Below, piece after piece: positions 10,727 to 21,500 of a stretch of 64,000 nt of DNA. This DNA is from Tritrichomonas musculus (lineage: Eukaryota > Parabasalia > Tritrichomonadida > Tritrichomonadidae): NCBI GenBank assembly GCA_039105265.1, contig JAPFFF010000009.1, forward strand, positions 3,968,001 through 4,032,000. The letters run 5' to 3'. The notes under the pieces are model-generated. The model was not told the DNA's origin, ran no database searches, and worked only from the letters and a program-made list of their open reading frames with translations. Position numbers and translations under genes: made by a program. Each line of letters opens with the position of its first letter. Within the stretch, counting starts at the first letter, position 1.

Positions 10727-11132
10727 ATTAGTATAAGGAGAATGTCGAACTATTTGCATTGGTTTTTTATTATCGATTTTTCCTATTGAAATATCTCCTA
10801 AACATTTTTTTGAAAGACCATCGATTCCAAGATTAGCAACAGACTACACTAGATACAGTAATCAATAAACCACAGATAAAGATGGTGACAAACAACATAA
10901 TTAGTAAGAAGCAAATTCCAAAATGAACAAAAAAACTAATCTTGAAATCTCAATAACGATATTTCCCATCAACTCTAACCAAAAGATACCACTAGGGATT
11001 TTTGATAAAGATTCACAGTGGTTATCAACAGCAATCTTTAGCCAAATCGAATCCAACAATTTCAATGCAATTTGATCGTTTATATATTGAAATATTCATT
11101 TTATCATTAAATCATATAGAAAAAGTTCATAA
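10727..11132. other. Intergenic region with one short open frame
   Basis: Lies between the foldback element and the glycosyltransferase gene. Its base composition is less AT-biased than the flanks from about 10790 on. It contains the 50-codon open frame listed separately. TCAT at 11127-11130, just before the ATG at 11133, is a candidate initiator. Confidence 0.45.
10923..11075 (+). CDS. Possible 50-residue open frame or gene fragment
   Basis: ATG to TGA, 50 residues, beginning MNKKTNLEISITIFPINSN and continuing QKIPLGIFDKDSQWLSTAI. The amino acid mix is less random than typical noncoding AT-rich frames here (Pro, Gly, Trp, Asp). I recognise no family. It may be a small gene or the 5' remnant of a longer one. 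Confidence 0.25.
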   Translation: MNKKTNLEISITIFPINSNQKIPLGIFDKDSQWLSTAIFSQIESNNFNAI

Positions 11133-12701
11133 ATGATCTTTCATAGAATTTTTAATGGACAACAAAGTATAAGAATACTTACCTATTTATTTTTTATCAT
11201 TATTCAAACATTAAACATCATCGAAACTATCAATCCACAAGCTTTTTTTGGAATTCACTCAAATCAATCATCAAATGGAAATGATATTAATAATCTTTTC
11301 TTAGAACCTTATTTATTTCCCAATGAAAAATCTCTTCTTTACAAATATATGGATCAATCCCATGTATTTTTTGAATTTGGCTCAGGAGGATGCACACATC
11401 AAGCGGCCAAAAGAAGACTCAAAATTTATTCAGCTGAAATTGGCCCTGCCTGGCACGATCAATTACGGAAAGAATTCAAAGAAATTGTAGAAAAGATCAA
11501 CAATCGATCTGAAAACGATACTTATTCAAATTTTTCAATTGACATTACATATCTAATGATTGATTTGCAATCACAAAAATCTGAATCATATGAAGATCGT
11601 CGAAAGTACACGCAAATATACAATCATACGAAATATCAAGCAGATTTGATTCTAATTGATGGTAAATTTAAATTTGCATGCGTAATGAATGTTTACAAAG
11701 AAATTGATAACAAAACTTTTTTGTTTATTCATGAATTGAATAAAAACTATGATTATTCAAACGTAACTAAGTATTTTGATATCATTGAAAAAGTTAATAG
11801 ATCCATTGTTGTTAGGAAAAAATATCCACCGCCTTTTCTTTCTAATGAAACACTTAAAAATTTTGAAAATTTTGAAATTTTGACAAAAAATAAAAAATTG
11901 AAAAGAATTGCTTATTTAAGAAAAGTTTTCAATGATATCATTGAACGATACAGGTATTCAAATAATTCAGATATGGTTAAACCAAAAATTGATCAAATTT
12001 GGGTTTTTTGGTGGACAGGTCTTGATAATGCTCCTCCAATTGTCAAAATGTGTATTGAATCAATTCAAAGGAATTTCAAATATGGAAAAGTGACAGTTAT
12101 TACTTCAGAAAACTACATGAATTTCACATCAATTCCTTCTTATGTTATTGAAAAATTCAATGCTCACAAATTTAAAGTGGTCCACTTCACTGACATTTAT
12201 CGTACTTCACTTTTGGCGTCAAAGGGAGGAATGTGGATTGATGCGACAATTTTTGTGAACAAAGAAATTTCAATGGATTGGTTTAATTATCCTTTTTACA
12301 CTATTCATTTCGATGACGACTTTGATTTGATTTTTGGCAAATGGTGCGGGTTCATTCAAAGCTCATTCATTAATTGTATCGTCCCTAAATTCGTCTCCGA
12401 AATGTTGTTCGCTTACTGGGAAAAGTTTGATCGTTTGGTTCCTTATTTTTTGATTGATTACATGTTCATTATTGGATATGATTTCATTCCTGCCTTTAAT
12501 AGACTCATTCAAAAGGTCCCTTTGAATAATGGAGGAGTCCATCAGCTCTATAATCATATAAATGAACAATATTCTGAGAACCTTTTTAATGAGATTTGGT
12601 CAAGCTCTGGATTCTTCAAATTGACTTGGAAAAAAGAAATCAAAAGCTCAGTAAATGGTAAAAAAACAATATTTGGACATCTTGAAGAAAAAATTAAGTG
12701 A
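11133..12701 (+). CDS. Membrane-anchored methyltransferase-like / Caps_synth glycosyltransferase fusion
   Basis: 522 residues. A hydrophobic segment at about 14-30 is a signal anchor, so a type II Golgi/ER membrane protein facing the lumen is likely; many N-X-S/T sequons agree. Residues about 60-270 resemble a class I SAM-binding fold: FFEFGSGGCTHQAAKRRLKI at 79-98, then a strand and acidic turn in ADLILIDGKFKFACVMN. Residues about 283-480 match the capsular polysaccharide synthesis (Caps_synth, PF05704) glycosyltransferase family: IWVFWWTG, NAPPIVKMCIESI, HFTDIYRTSLLASKGGMWID with the D-containing WIDAT at 368-372. It probably transfers a sugar onto a surface glycan; substrate unknown. Bacterial-type Caps_synth domains in trichomonads are generally attributed to lateral transfer. 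Whether the N-terminal domain is catalytic is unclear. Confidence 0.78.
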   Translation: MIFHRIFNGQQSIRILTYLFFIIIQTLNIIETINPQAFFGIHSNQSSNGNDINNLFLEPYLFPNEKSLLYKYMDQSHVFFEFGSGGCTHQAAKRRLKIYSAEIGPAWHDQLRKEFKEIVEKINNRSENDTYSNFSIDITYLMIDLQSQKSESYEDRRKYTQIYNHTKYQADLILIDGKFKFACVMNVYKEIDNKTFLFIHELNKNYDYSNVTKYFDIIEKVNRSIVVRKKYPPPFLSNETLKNFENFEILTKNKKLKRIAYLRKVFNDIIERYRYSNNSDMVKPKIDQIWVFWWTGLDNAPPIVKMCIESIQRNFKYGKVTVITSENYMNFTSIPSYVIEKFNAHKFKVVHFTDIYRTSLLASKGGMWIDATIFVNKEISMDWFNYPFYTIHFDDDFDLIFGKWCGFIQSSFINCIVPKFVSEMLFAYWEKFDRLVPYFLIDYMFIIGYDFIPAFNRLIQKVPLNNGGVHQLYNHINEQYSENLFNEIWSSSGFFKLTWKKEIKSSVNGKKTIFGHLEEKIK

Positions 12702-13485
12702 TTATATTTGTTATCAATCATAATATTTCATTTTGTTTTTAATATATTATATTATACTAAATTAATAATCTAATTTTTCAATTTGGTCTTATTTTTGATT
12801 ATTTATCTGATATGATCTTTTTTTTTTAAATAGTTTTTCAGATATTAATATGATTTATGAAATAAAATTAATGTAGATTTTTGGAAATGAATGCAATGAA
12901 TCATAAATGAATCAATTAAGAAATAATTTTGAGTTCATTTATAAACTCTTTTGATATTATAGGAAAATAAAAAATAAAATGGAATATTTGTTTAATGATT
13001 ACATTTTTATTAGATTTCCATGATAAAATGAATGAGCTTATATATATTTTAATGATTAAAACCTGCAAAACTAATTTGATTTCTATTTGCATTGAAAGAT
13101 ATAATAACAAATTGTTATATTTTTATTTAATGAAGTATAAAAAATATATATCATATGTTGCTATATTGCTTTCATATATTTATTATTTGTTTTATGTTTT
13201 AGAAATGCATAAAATTGATAATATAAAAAAAATTAAACGGACGAAAAAAATTGACTATTCAAAAATAAAATTAATGATTAACACCTTTATTATTTCCCAA
13301 TTTAATTGGAAAGAATCAATAAAGACATTTTTATAATTAATGAAAATAAAATCGAATAGCTTTTTCCTCAAACAAAACCTAAAAAATCCATTCAATTTGA
13401 ATGAACGTTAATTTCTTAACGTATCTTTATATCATCCTATATAAAATGTGACCGTTAGTTTGTTATATAACAAAAAAAATCATCA
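12702..13485. other. AT-rich intergenic region
   Basis: 3' flank of the glycosyltransferase and promoter region of the long coiled-coil gene. A 113-codon frame at 12995-13336 has the Ile/Tyr/Lys/Asn bias of random AT-rich DNA and is not called. TCATC directly before the ATG at 13486 is a candidate initiator. Confidence 0.5.
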
Positions 13486-16400
13486 ATGAAGTCTAATACT
13501 GCGGCTCAACAGTCGCATAATTCAAGTATCCTTATCGGCCAACGCATTGATAAGCTCGATCTGATAGTTCAAAATCAGCAAACATTCATATCTTCTCTTT
13601 TAAGTTCATTAAAACTTATCGCGCAAGGAAATCCAACTTTAACATATGAAGTTAAAAATTTAACTCAAAAATATGAAAAATCATTGAAGCAAATTCCAAC
13701 TACATTACCAGAAAATCAATTTGATGTTACATTCCAAAATTCTCAAAAACATATATCTGAGATTCAAGCTCAAATTTTGCCCCAAAACATTAATATAGAA
13801 GATCCTGAAACATTAAAAGACAGCCATATCATTGTTCAAATTCTTGGTGAAGTAACAACTTTGAAAAATCGAATGACAAAAATGGAAAACTCAAGACCAA
13901 AAGCTACTATAACATCAAACACAACCAGAATGCAAGAAAAGTTCCATAAGCTCAAGGTAAAGGCAAATGTCAAATGGGAAAATTTAACCAACCAAATAGA
14001 CAGTCTTCAAAAATCTATTGACTCATTAGCAGAACGTGATGGACAGTTAAGCCAAGAAATTATTAGAATGGACGCTTTGGTACAATCTTGCTCTGTCAGC
14101 CTTTCTTCATTGGAATCAGATCTTGCTAACGTTCATACAGATACATTGAAGTTAGATATCAATAAAGTCAAGAAAGAGGTAAACATACTCAAAACCGCCA
14201 TTTCTGCTTTACAAGATTCAACTCCATCAACTCAAGAAATTGAAGAAATTAACAAGAGAGTTAACAGAGTTCAAAAGCAAATTTGCGAATTCCCAGAAAT
14301 TCAAACCAAGCTTGATACTCAAAAGAAGGATCTCGAATTAGTTAAAAACGCTCTTAAAAAGAGTGTACCAATTACAACACCACAAGAAGAAACTAATGAA
14401 AATGGCGAAAATGGTGAGAATGTTGAAAACGTTGAAAAGCTTGCTGATAACTTGGCAATTGTTACAGTTGATACAACACAAATGCTTATTGAAGCCCAAT
14501 CTAAGCATGAACAAGAAATTGCAGCACAAAGACGTGAAATCGATGAACTTAAGGCATCTCTCTCTAGATATTCATTAAAGGCTCCTGTTGATACAAAATT
14601 AGATCAATTATCAGAACAACTTGAGAAGTTACAAGCAACTAGTGCAGAAAACTTCTCAACTTTACAAAACACTCACACCACTGATATTGAAGCAATTCAA
14701 AGAGAACTTGGTGAATCTAAACCATTCCGTGAACAATTGGATAAGATAAACCAAACGTTATCAACATTGTCTACAGAATATCATGAACATCAAGCATCAT
14801 CAAATGCCAAGATCGAGAGTCTCACTAACAATTTAAGAGAAATTGAAACGTTATTTTCTAACCAAATTCAATCAAACCACACATCTGTCAACAAACGTAT
14901 CAGTGAAAACGATACTGACATCAAGCAACAAATTCTCGAAATCCGCAGCACATTAAACGACCGCTTACGCGATTCTACTGAGAGATTTACTAAGCAACTT
15001 CAAGATTATAAAGAAGAAAGCCAAAAGGATCACGACTTCACCAGAAATAACCTTCAAACCCAATTCAACACACTCAAAGAAGCAGTCAATCGTCAAATTC
15101 AAGATTATAAATTGAAAGTTAACGAAGACTTGAACGAAAATAAAGAAAAGACAAGCGAACAATTGAAGGATATTAAATCAAGCACTAATAACCTTCTCAA
15201 CCAACACCAAGATACATTGTCAACAAAACTTTCCACTTACCAAGGATCAATGAGCAGACGTGTCGAAGATACAACATCATCAATTCGAAGAGAGCTTGAA
15301 ACTTATGAAAATGCTACTAAGAATCAACTTAAGGAACATCGTGACAGCCTTGAACAAAGGATGCAAAGCCATCAAGAGCAGACAATGAAAGCTATTCAAG
15401 AAAGCAAAGAAAACCAAAGACAATCACTTAAAGATTCAGCAGAAACATTGAATGCTAGATTAAACGATGTTAGAGAATCAAACGAGAAACAAGTTAAAGA
15501 TTTCAGAGAAAGAAGCGAACAAGAAATCAAAGCTTCAACTGATTTCATGAATAAGAGGATTAAAGAAATCCAAGATGAAACTAGAACGGCATTTAAAGAA
15601 ACAAGAGAAGAAAATGATAATAAAATTAAAGAATATCAAACAAAAGTTGATGAACAACTTCAGAATACAATGACTGATCTTACCAAACAACTCAAAGACT
15701 TCAGAGAAGAATTTGAAAGACAACTTAATGAAAATCAAAAGACCTTATCACTTCAAGTTAATGACATGGTGACTAAGTCCAGCAAATGGATCGAAAACAC
15801 ACAAACTTCAATTAACGATAAACTTGAAGAAACAAGAAAGGATATTAACAAGAAACTTTCTGATAGCAATTACGAATTCTACAAGAAGATCGAAGATACC
15901 GAGAAAAATGTTAACGACAGACTAAATCAAACACAATCAAAGGTTGACCAACAATTATTTGATTCAAACAAGATGAACAACGAAAACTTCACCCGTCAAA
16001 TAGTTGATGCAAAACAAGCCCTTGATCGTGAAATTGAACATACACAAGAATCTGCTAAAATTGCTAATGAAGGTGTCACAGATCTTAAACCTACTCATAG
16101 AGAAATTAATCGCTTGAAGATGTCAATCAGGATGATGGGTGGCGAAATTTACAATGAAGACAATGCTATTTATCCAGAGAATGATAACTTCATACCTTCA
16201 CGCCAATCATCACCACGCAGATCGCGCCCATCATCTCGCCAACCATCTCCACCAGTTTCACCTAAACGACAAATTGATAACAACTTCAATGACAGTAATA
16301 ATGATGTTGAAGTTGCTATAAGAAACGTTAGCTCAAATGATAACCAAGAAATCAATTCAATGCTAAGAGAATTAAATCAAAAGATCGACGAAATTCAAAA

Positions 16401-16884
16401 CAGACTTGAAAGCGTCGAAAGAAATGCTCAAAATACTCAACCATATACTACTAATCAATATAATGATTATAATCCTAATAATGCTGGTGATTCATCAGAA
16501 TCCATCAGATTACTTCAAAACAGAGTCGAAAAGCTTGAAGCTCTTCACAAAGATAATGAAATATATGAAATCCAAATTGATGATACATCACTTAATAGCA
16601 TATCAGGTAAAATTGATCTTCTCGAACAAAGAGTTGATAAATTAGAAGCCTATCACAGGTCTCCTGTTTTATCTAACCCACAGTCTATGGATATTATTCA
16701 ACCATCCCTATCAAGACTTGATGAAATTAACCAGAAGTTTACAGAAATGGATAAAGAAATAAGAAATGTTCAACAATCAGTTCAATTGTTAAAGGAAGAA
16801 CATGAACAAGACAGTAATAACGTGAAGAATGATTTGGATAGCCTTAAACAAGAAGTTGAGAGCCTTAAAACCCAACAAGCATAA
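13486..16884 (+). CDS. Long coiled-coil protein (1,132 residues)
   Basis: ATG at 13486, TAA stop. Almost the whole protein is predicted coiled coil: repeated heptad-like Leu/Ile spacing, abundant Gln, Glu, Lys and Asn, no Cys-rich or catalytic motif, no signal peptide or membrane span. Within about residues 490-850 short units recur at roughly 35-residue spacing (for example QLKDIKSS, QLKEHRDS, QVKDFRER, QLKDFREE). A Ser/Pro/Arg hinge at about 903-928 (SPRRSRPSSRQPSPPVSPKR) separates a second, shorter coiled coil. Codons are less AT-biased than in neighbouring genes, which suggests high expression. Long coiled coils of this kind build the trichomonad costa, axostyle-associated and other filament structures; assignment to any one is inference. 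The next genes are another coiled-coil protein and a CKK-domain protein. Confidence 0.85.
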   Translation: MKSNTAAQQSHNSSILIGQRIDKLDLIVQNQQTFISSLLSSLKLIAQGNPTLTYEVKNLTQKYEKSLKQIPTTLPENQFDVTFQNSQKHISEIQAQILPQNINIEDPETLKDSHIIVQILGEVTTLKNRMTKMENSRPKATITSNTTRMQEKFHKLKVKANVKWENLTNQIDSLQKSIDSLAERDGQLSQEIIRMDALVQSCSVSLSSLESDLANVHTDTLKLDINKVKKEVNILKTAISALQDSTPSTQEIEEINKRVNRVQKQICEFPEIQTKLDTQKKDLELVKNALKKSVPITTPQEETNENGENGENVENVEKLADNLAIVTVDTTQMLIEAQSKHEQEIAAQRREIDELKASLSRYSLKAPVDTKLDQLSEQLEKLQATSAENFSTLQNTHTTDIEAIQRELGESKPFREQLDKINQTLSTLSTEYHEHQASSNAKIESLTNNLREIETLFSNQIQSNHTSVNKRISENDTDIKQQILEIRSTLNDRLRDSTERFTKQLQDYKEESQKDHDFTRNNLQTQFNTLKEAVNRQIQDYKLKVNEDLNENKEKTSEQLKDIKSSTNNLLNQHQDTLSTKLSTYQGSMSRRVEDTTSSIRRELETYENATKNQLKEHRDSLEQRMQSHQEQTMKAIQESKENQRQSLKDSAETLNARLNDVRESNEKQVKDFRERSEQEIKASTDFMNKRIKEIQDETRTAFKETREENDNKIKEYQTKVDEQLQNTMTDLTKQLKDFREEFERQLNENQKTLSLQVNDMVTKSSKWIENTQTSINDKLEETRKDINKKLSDSNYEFYKKIEDTEKNVNDRLNQTQSKVDQQLFDSNKMNNENFTRQIVDAKQALDREIEHTQESAKIANEGVTDLKPTHREINRLKMSIRMMGGEIYNEDNAIYPENDNFIPSRQSSPRRSRPSSRQPSPPVSPKRQIDNNFNDSNNDVEVAIRNVSSNDNQEINSMLRELNQKIDEIQNRLESVERNAQNTQPYTTNQYNDYNPNNAGDSSESIRLLQNRVEKLEALHKDNEIYEIQIDDTSLNSISGKIDLLEQRVDKLEAYHRSPVLSNPQSMDIIQPSLSRLDEINQKFTEMDKEIRNVQQSVQLLKEEHEQDSNNVKNDLDSLKQEVESLKTQQA

Positions 16885-17283
16885 TTATTTATAACTTTGA
16901 ATGAATCCAATTTAACGAAATTTGATTTTCATCTCCACATGAATGAGAAAGAAAATTATAAAATGAATGAACGAATCTGTTGAAATAAAAAAAATAAGCA
17001 AAAATATATATATATTATATGTTTTTTTTTTTCTTTTTTCATTCTTAAAATCCTTTAAGTATAATTAAATAACAACACATACTTTAGTTGACAAAAAACA
17101 AATGAAGCAATTCGAGCTCATCATAAACAAAACTTTTTTGAAATATATTTCAAAAAAGTATTTTGAGAGCATAATGATATCTTGCTCTTTTTCATAATAA
17201 AAGTTGTGAGCAAGGATTTATCTATAATAGTTTCAAAAACATTGAATAGCGTAATATTTATATAATAAAATAATTACAATAAA
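16885..17283. other. Convergent intergenic region
   Basis: Lies between the 3' ends of two convergent coiled-coil genes. It contains a perfect 28-bp palindrome (listed) and a CTTGCTC/GAGCAAG inverted repeat at 17181-17214. These could act as 3'-end signals for both genes, but this is not shown. Confidence 0.5.
17132..17159. repeat. 28-bp perfect palindrome between convergent genes
   Basis: ACTTTTTTGAAATA is followed directly by its reverse complement TATTTCAAAAAAGT. It could form a hairpin in the 3' transcript of either convergent gene. Confidence 0.9.
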
Positions 17284-18417
17284 TTAATATCCTTTGAGAG
17301 CAAGGCGTATTTTTGCTATCTTCTGTTCTAATTCAGCTAATTCGCTTTCATTTTTCATTTTTTCTCTCCTAGCTTCAGCAATTGTTATATTTTTCGGTGG
17401 AGATTTATTTAAAAATGATTCAATTTCATTTTTCCTTGCTTGCATTTCCGTGAGTGATTTTTTCATTTCATTTGGTGTCATATTAAGGTCAATTCCTGGA
17501 TTTGGCTGATCATTCTTTTTAATGTCAGAATCATCATCAAACCTGATACTATCATATAGAGCTGCATGAACAGGCGATGCTCTAACTGGTGGACTAATTT
17601 GATTCTGATCGAAATTATCGCTAATATTTGCTTTTTCAAATGAATCAAAATCTGGGGTAGGTATTGGATTTTCTGGAAAGTCAAAGTGTTCAGCACTTGG
17701 TTGCGAAAAACGAAAATCATCAAGCTTATTTTTAGTATTACCTGCAAAAGGTATTGGATTTTCTTGAAAATTGAAAAAATTATCGTTATTATTTGATACG
17801 GAATTAAATTGTGATTGCTGAGGCGGTGGCTGCGCACGTTTTTGTGAACGAAGGACTGATGCTTCGTCATTAAGCTCAGCAATTTGAACCCGAAGCTGAT
17901 TGAGTTCAGCGATTTGGTCTGAGGATTTTCGCATTTCATTGTCGTAATCTAATTTTAATTGCTGATATGCATCGTTTAATTTGTCAATCATACCATTTTT
18001 TGTATCTATTAGTTGCTGCTTATTATCGATAAAAGATTGAAGTTGAGCTACTTGTTCTGAAAAGGCTTCTGCCTTGTTTTGATTTTCCTTAATTGCATCA
18101 TTTATTTTTCCAAGTTGAGATCGAAGTTCTGATGTATTATTAATTTCATTATCTAAAGCATTTTTAAGATGATCAGCCGATCTTTTTTTTGAATTAAGAT
18201 CTGCAATCTGTTGTTCAAGATCTGCAATTATGCTTCTTAATTCTGCTATTTCAGCAGCTTCTTCAGGAGAATAATAGGGATCATTGAAATTGGATGAATT
18301 TTGTTTTGGATACAAAGGCTTTGGAAGTGATTGCGAAAAAGAATTTAGATTTTGGTTTAGATTTTGATTTCTACGACGAAGAAGTTCACGAGCAAAGGGG
18401 GGAAGATCATCATTCAT
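17284..18417 (-). CDS. Coiled-coil protein with proline/asparagine-rich linker (377 residues)
   Basis: ATG at 18415-18417. The N-terminus (FARELLRRRNQNLNQNLNSF) is basic and Asn-rich. A coiled coil runs from about 50 to 195 with many Leu/Ile/Glu/Gln heptads (AELRSIIADLEQQIADLNSK). A disordered linker follows (QPPPQQSQFNSVSNNND, then two near-repeats FQENPIPF and FPENPIPTPDF). A second short coiled coil closes the protein (about 315-375). No enzymatic motif, signal peptide or membrane segment. It faces the 1,132-residue coiled-coil gene tail to tail, and its 5' end is 169 bases from the divergent CKK-protein gene, so the two may share a promoter region. A cytoskeletal or scaffold role is inferred from architecture only. 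Confidence 0.78.
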   Translation of the reverse strand: MNDDLPPFARELLRRRNQNLNQNLNSFSQSLPKPLYPKQNSSNFNDPYYSPEEAAEIAELRSIIADLEQQIADLNSKKRSADHLKNALDNEINNTSELRSQLGKINDAIKENQNKAEAFSEQVAQLQSFIDNKQQLIDTKNGMIDKLNDAYQQLKLDYDNEMRKSSDQIAELNQLRVQIAELNDEASVLRSQKRAQPPPQQSQFNSVSNNNDNFFNFQENPIPFAGNTKNKLDDFRFSQPSAEHFDFPENPIPTPDFDSFEKANISDNFDQNQISPPVRASPVHAALYDSIRFDDDSDIKKNDQPNPGIDLNMTPNEMKKSLTEMQARKNEIESFLNKSPPKNITIAEARREKMKNESELAELEQKIAKIRLALKGY

Positions 18418-18586
18418 TTTTTGATTGAAAAACGATTTTTTTTCTTTTCAAACTCTCACAATATTTTTAAATTAAAACCATATTTTCTATTAAAAATAAA
18501 ATCACTTTTTAAATGAAATCAAAAATATGGTTATTAATTAACCTTTTATGATCGTTTAAAATTGAAAATTCAATTATCAGAAGATA

Positions 18587-21500
18587 ATGAATAAATTTAC
18601 GTTAAATCCACAAAATTCTTCTGCGATGACTTCTTCAGAAAGTCAATTCCCTTTTGATATTACAATGAAAACAGCTTATGTTGATGATAGCGAAGGAGTT
18701 GCAGAAATGGTAACAAAAATAGACTTTTATCCTAAAAATTCAGATTCTCGTCATAAGAATAGTTACACTAAGCCAACAGAACAATCTCATTCACATAAAA
18801 AAATTATAAAAAAGAGGAAGCATCATGAAGCAAAAGAAGAAAAGCCAACAGTTAAATTAGCTAACATTAACCCTTCCTCCACTAATAAGCCAAATATTGA
18901 TAGAAATATGCAATACCAAAACCAAATTGGCATTAATTCAAGCTCAACTTTTCAAAATTCTGAAATAAGCTCAAGTGAATATAATCAGGAAGAATTGCTA
19001 AATAGACTAGATGGAATTATTCAAAAGATACGACATACTGGTCTACAAAATCGATTGGAAACAAAAGGACCTGTGATCAACACAACTCAAAGAGAACATT
19101 TAAATCATTTGCCCAAAATAAATAGTCAAAAAATCCAAGCAAATCTTTCTGATTCATACTCATATACATCAAATGCGCAAAGTGAACAAAGCCAAGAATA
19201 TTACGACAATTACTATTCAACATCAATGGAATCTGATGGAAGTTTTCAAGATCAAATTCTGACAAATAAAAAGAAATATCATAGACACCATGGTAACCAT
19301 AAGAAAAAAGTTATCCGACGATCACATAGAAGAAAGGTCTCTAATTCAAACTCTGAAAGCAATGATTATGTAGAAATGATAGATAAAAAGACAATTACAA
19401 TTGATCACCAAGCCGATAAACAGTGCCAAACACTTATCAGCGGCGAATCTTTAAGTTTTCAAGAAAAATCATTTCAATTGACTATTGAAAGAGAAAACAA
19501 ACAAAAAGATGAAGAAGAACCAGAAGAATTAGAAGAAAACAAAGAATACGATGAAGAAAATAATGACGAATTGGATGAAATCGAAGAGGAAGAAAACGAA
19601 AACGAGAACAAAATTTTATCTGATGAGAATTTTTCATATCACAATTCAGATCAGAATTTTCACAGTGATCCAAATAGAGAAGAAGAAAATGAAAATATTC
19701 AAAAAGATGAACAACAAGAAGAGATAAATCTAGAAGAAGAGGAGGAAGAAAATGAAACTGAAGATGAAATAAAGTCCAAAGATCAAAACTTTTTGAGTGA
19801 AGGCGACGATAATGAAAAAGAAAAAAAAGATAACGAAGAAGATCAACAAGCCTTCCCAAATCAAAATGAAGAAGAAGACAAAAATTCATCTAATGAAAAT
19901 CAAAATCAACAAGAAACAAATGAAGATGAAGAAAATCAACAAGAAAATATTGAAAATGAAAATCAACAAGAAAATATTGAAAATCAAAATCAACAAGAAA
20001 CAAATGAAGATGAAGAAAATCAACAAGAAACAAATGAAGATGAAGAAAATCAACAAGAAACAAATGAAGATGAAGAAAATCAACAAGAAAATATTGAAAA
20101 TCAAAATCAACAAGAAAATGATGAAGAACAAGATTTGCAGATTTCTAAAGGAGAAAAAAATGCAAAATTTTTGAATGAAGAAGAAGATAAAGAAAATTTA
20201 CTCAATTCAAGTGAAGAAGAAAAGTTAGATGAAAAAGAAACAATCCAGCAAAAAGATGGAAACACACAAAAAGCACCGAATAACGAACAAGGCGACGATA
20301 CAAACAGAGTCAGGCCAAACAACAATGATTTAATAACAACTCCAAATCGGGCACAAAGCCAACATCAGCAATACCGCAATCAGCAGCAGCAACAACAGCA
20401 GAGTCCGATGAACAACCAAAACCGCCGACCTCCTTCACAAATTTTGAAAGGCGAATCATCACCCAACAACCGCTACTATCCAAATGACGGCAATTATTAC
20501 AACGACGGCGACTATTACGACTACAATAGAAATTATAGAAACAACAATTATAATTATGATCAAAATTGGATGAATCCAAACAACACTTACGACTTCAATA
20601 GAAACAACAATAATTTTAATAATGATCGAAATTATAATAGTTTTAATAATGGCAATTACTATTACAATAATAGACCATATAATAATGGATATGATAGAAA
20701 TTACATGAATAGCCCTTCTAATTATAATCCAAATTATAATCCAAATTACAATAGATATTATAATAGCGAAATGGGTAATTATAACCCACAAAACTCTTTT
20801 CATTACCCAAATTATAACCAGAATAATAATTTAAGTTATAACCGTCAGCCGCCAAGATACAATAATAATAATCAAAATAATAATAATTCTTTTTCACCTA
20901 ACAAGTCATTCTCTAGGCAGTCACAAGTCGTATTTTCTACTTTCCAGCGCTCAAAAACACCAAATAAACCTGCACAATCACCATTAAAATCACCACCCAG
21001 ACTTCCTCCAACAACATCATCAGATGCTGAATCACATATCGTAAGCAATATTACAATGCAAGAAATTGAAATGACAAATCAAAATATTATGGATTCTTCA
21101 TCATCATCAATTCAGCCTGGATCATCCAGAACAGGTACAGTGAGTGATTTCTTGCAAAATCCAATTTCAGATAAAAATAAATCGTTAGTTTCAACCTTAC
21201 CACCACGCAAACCTTCATTTGAACCTTCATCTATCATTTACGGCGATGATGGCGTTTGGATGTTTCTTCCACTTGAAAAAGACGAAGAAGATAGCAATGA
21301 AATCGATGAAAATGAGAATGATGAAGAAAAACATGAAAAAGAAGAATGTGAAAAAGCAGAAGAGAAAAGTTTAACAGCAATTGAAAAAATTGAAAAAGAA
21401 GAAGAAGCATCAAAGAAATCTAAAAAGAAGAAAAAGAAAAGTTCTATCGTTTTAACGCCCAATTTTTCAAAAATTATATCAATTCTAAGAAATCAAGAAG

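Noticed and set aside
12995..13336. 113-codon open frame between the glycosyltransferase and coiled-coil genes
   Set aside because: Composition is Ile/Tyr/Lys/Asn as in random AT-rich DNA, with no domain or conserved pattern.
19886..20131. Antisense hydrophobic repeat frame opposite the acidic CKK protein
   Set aside because: It is the complement of Glu/Asn/Gln repeats. The plus-strand frame continues into a folded domain and is the real one.
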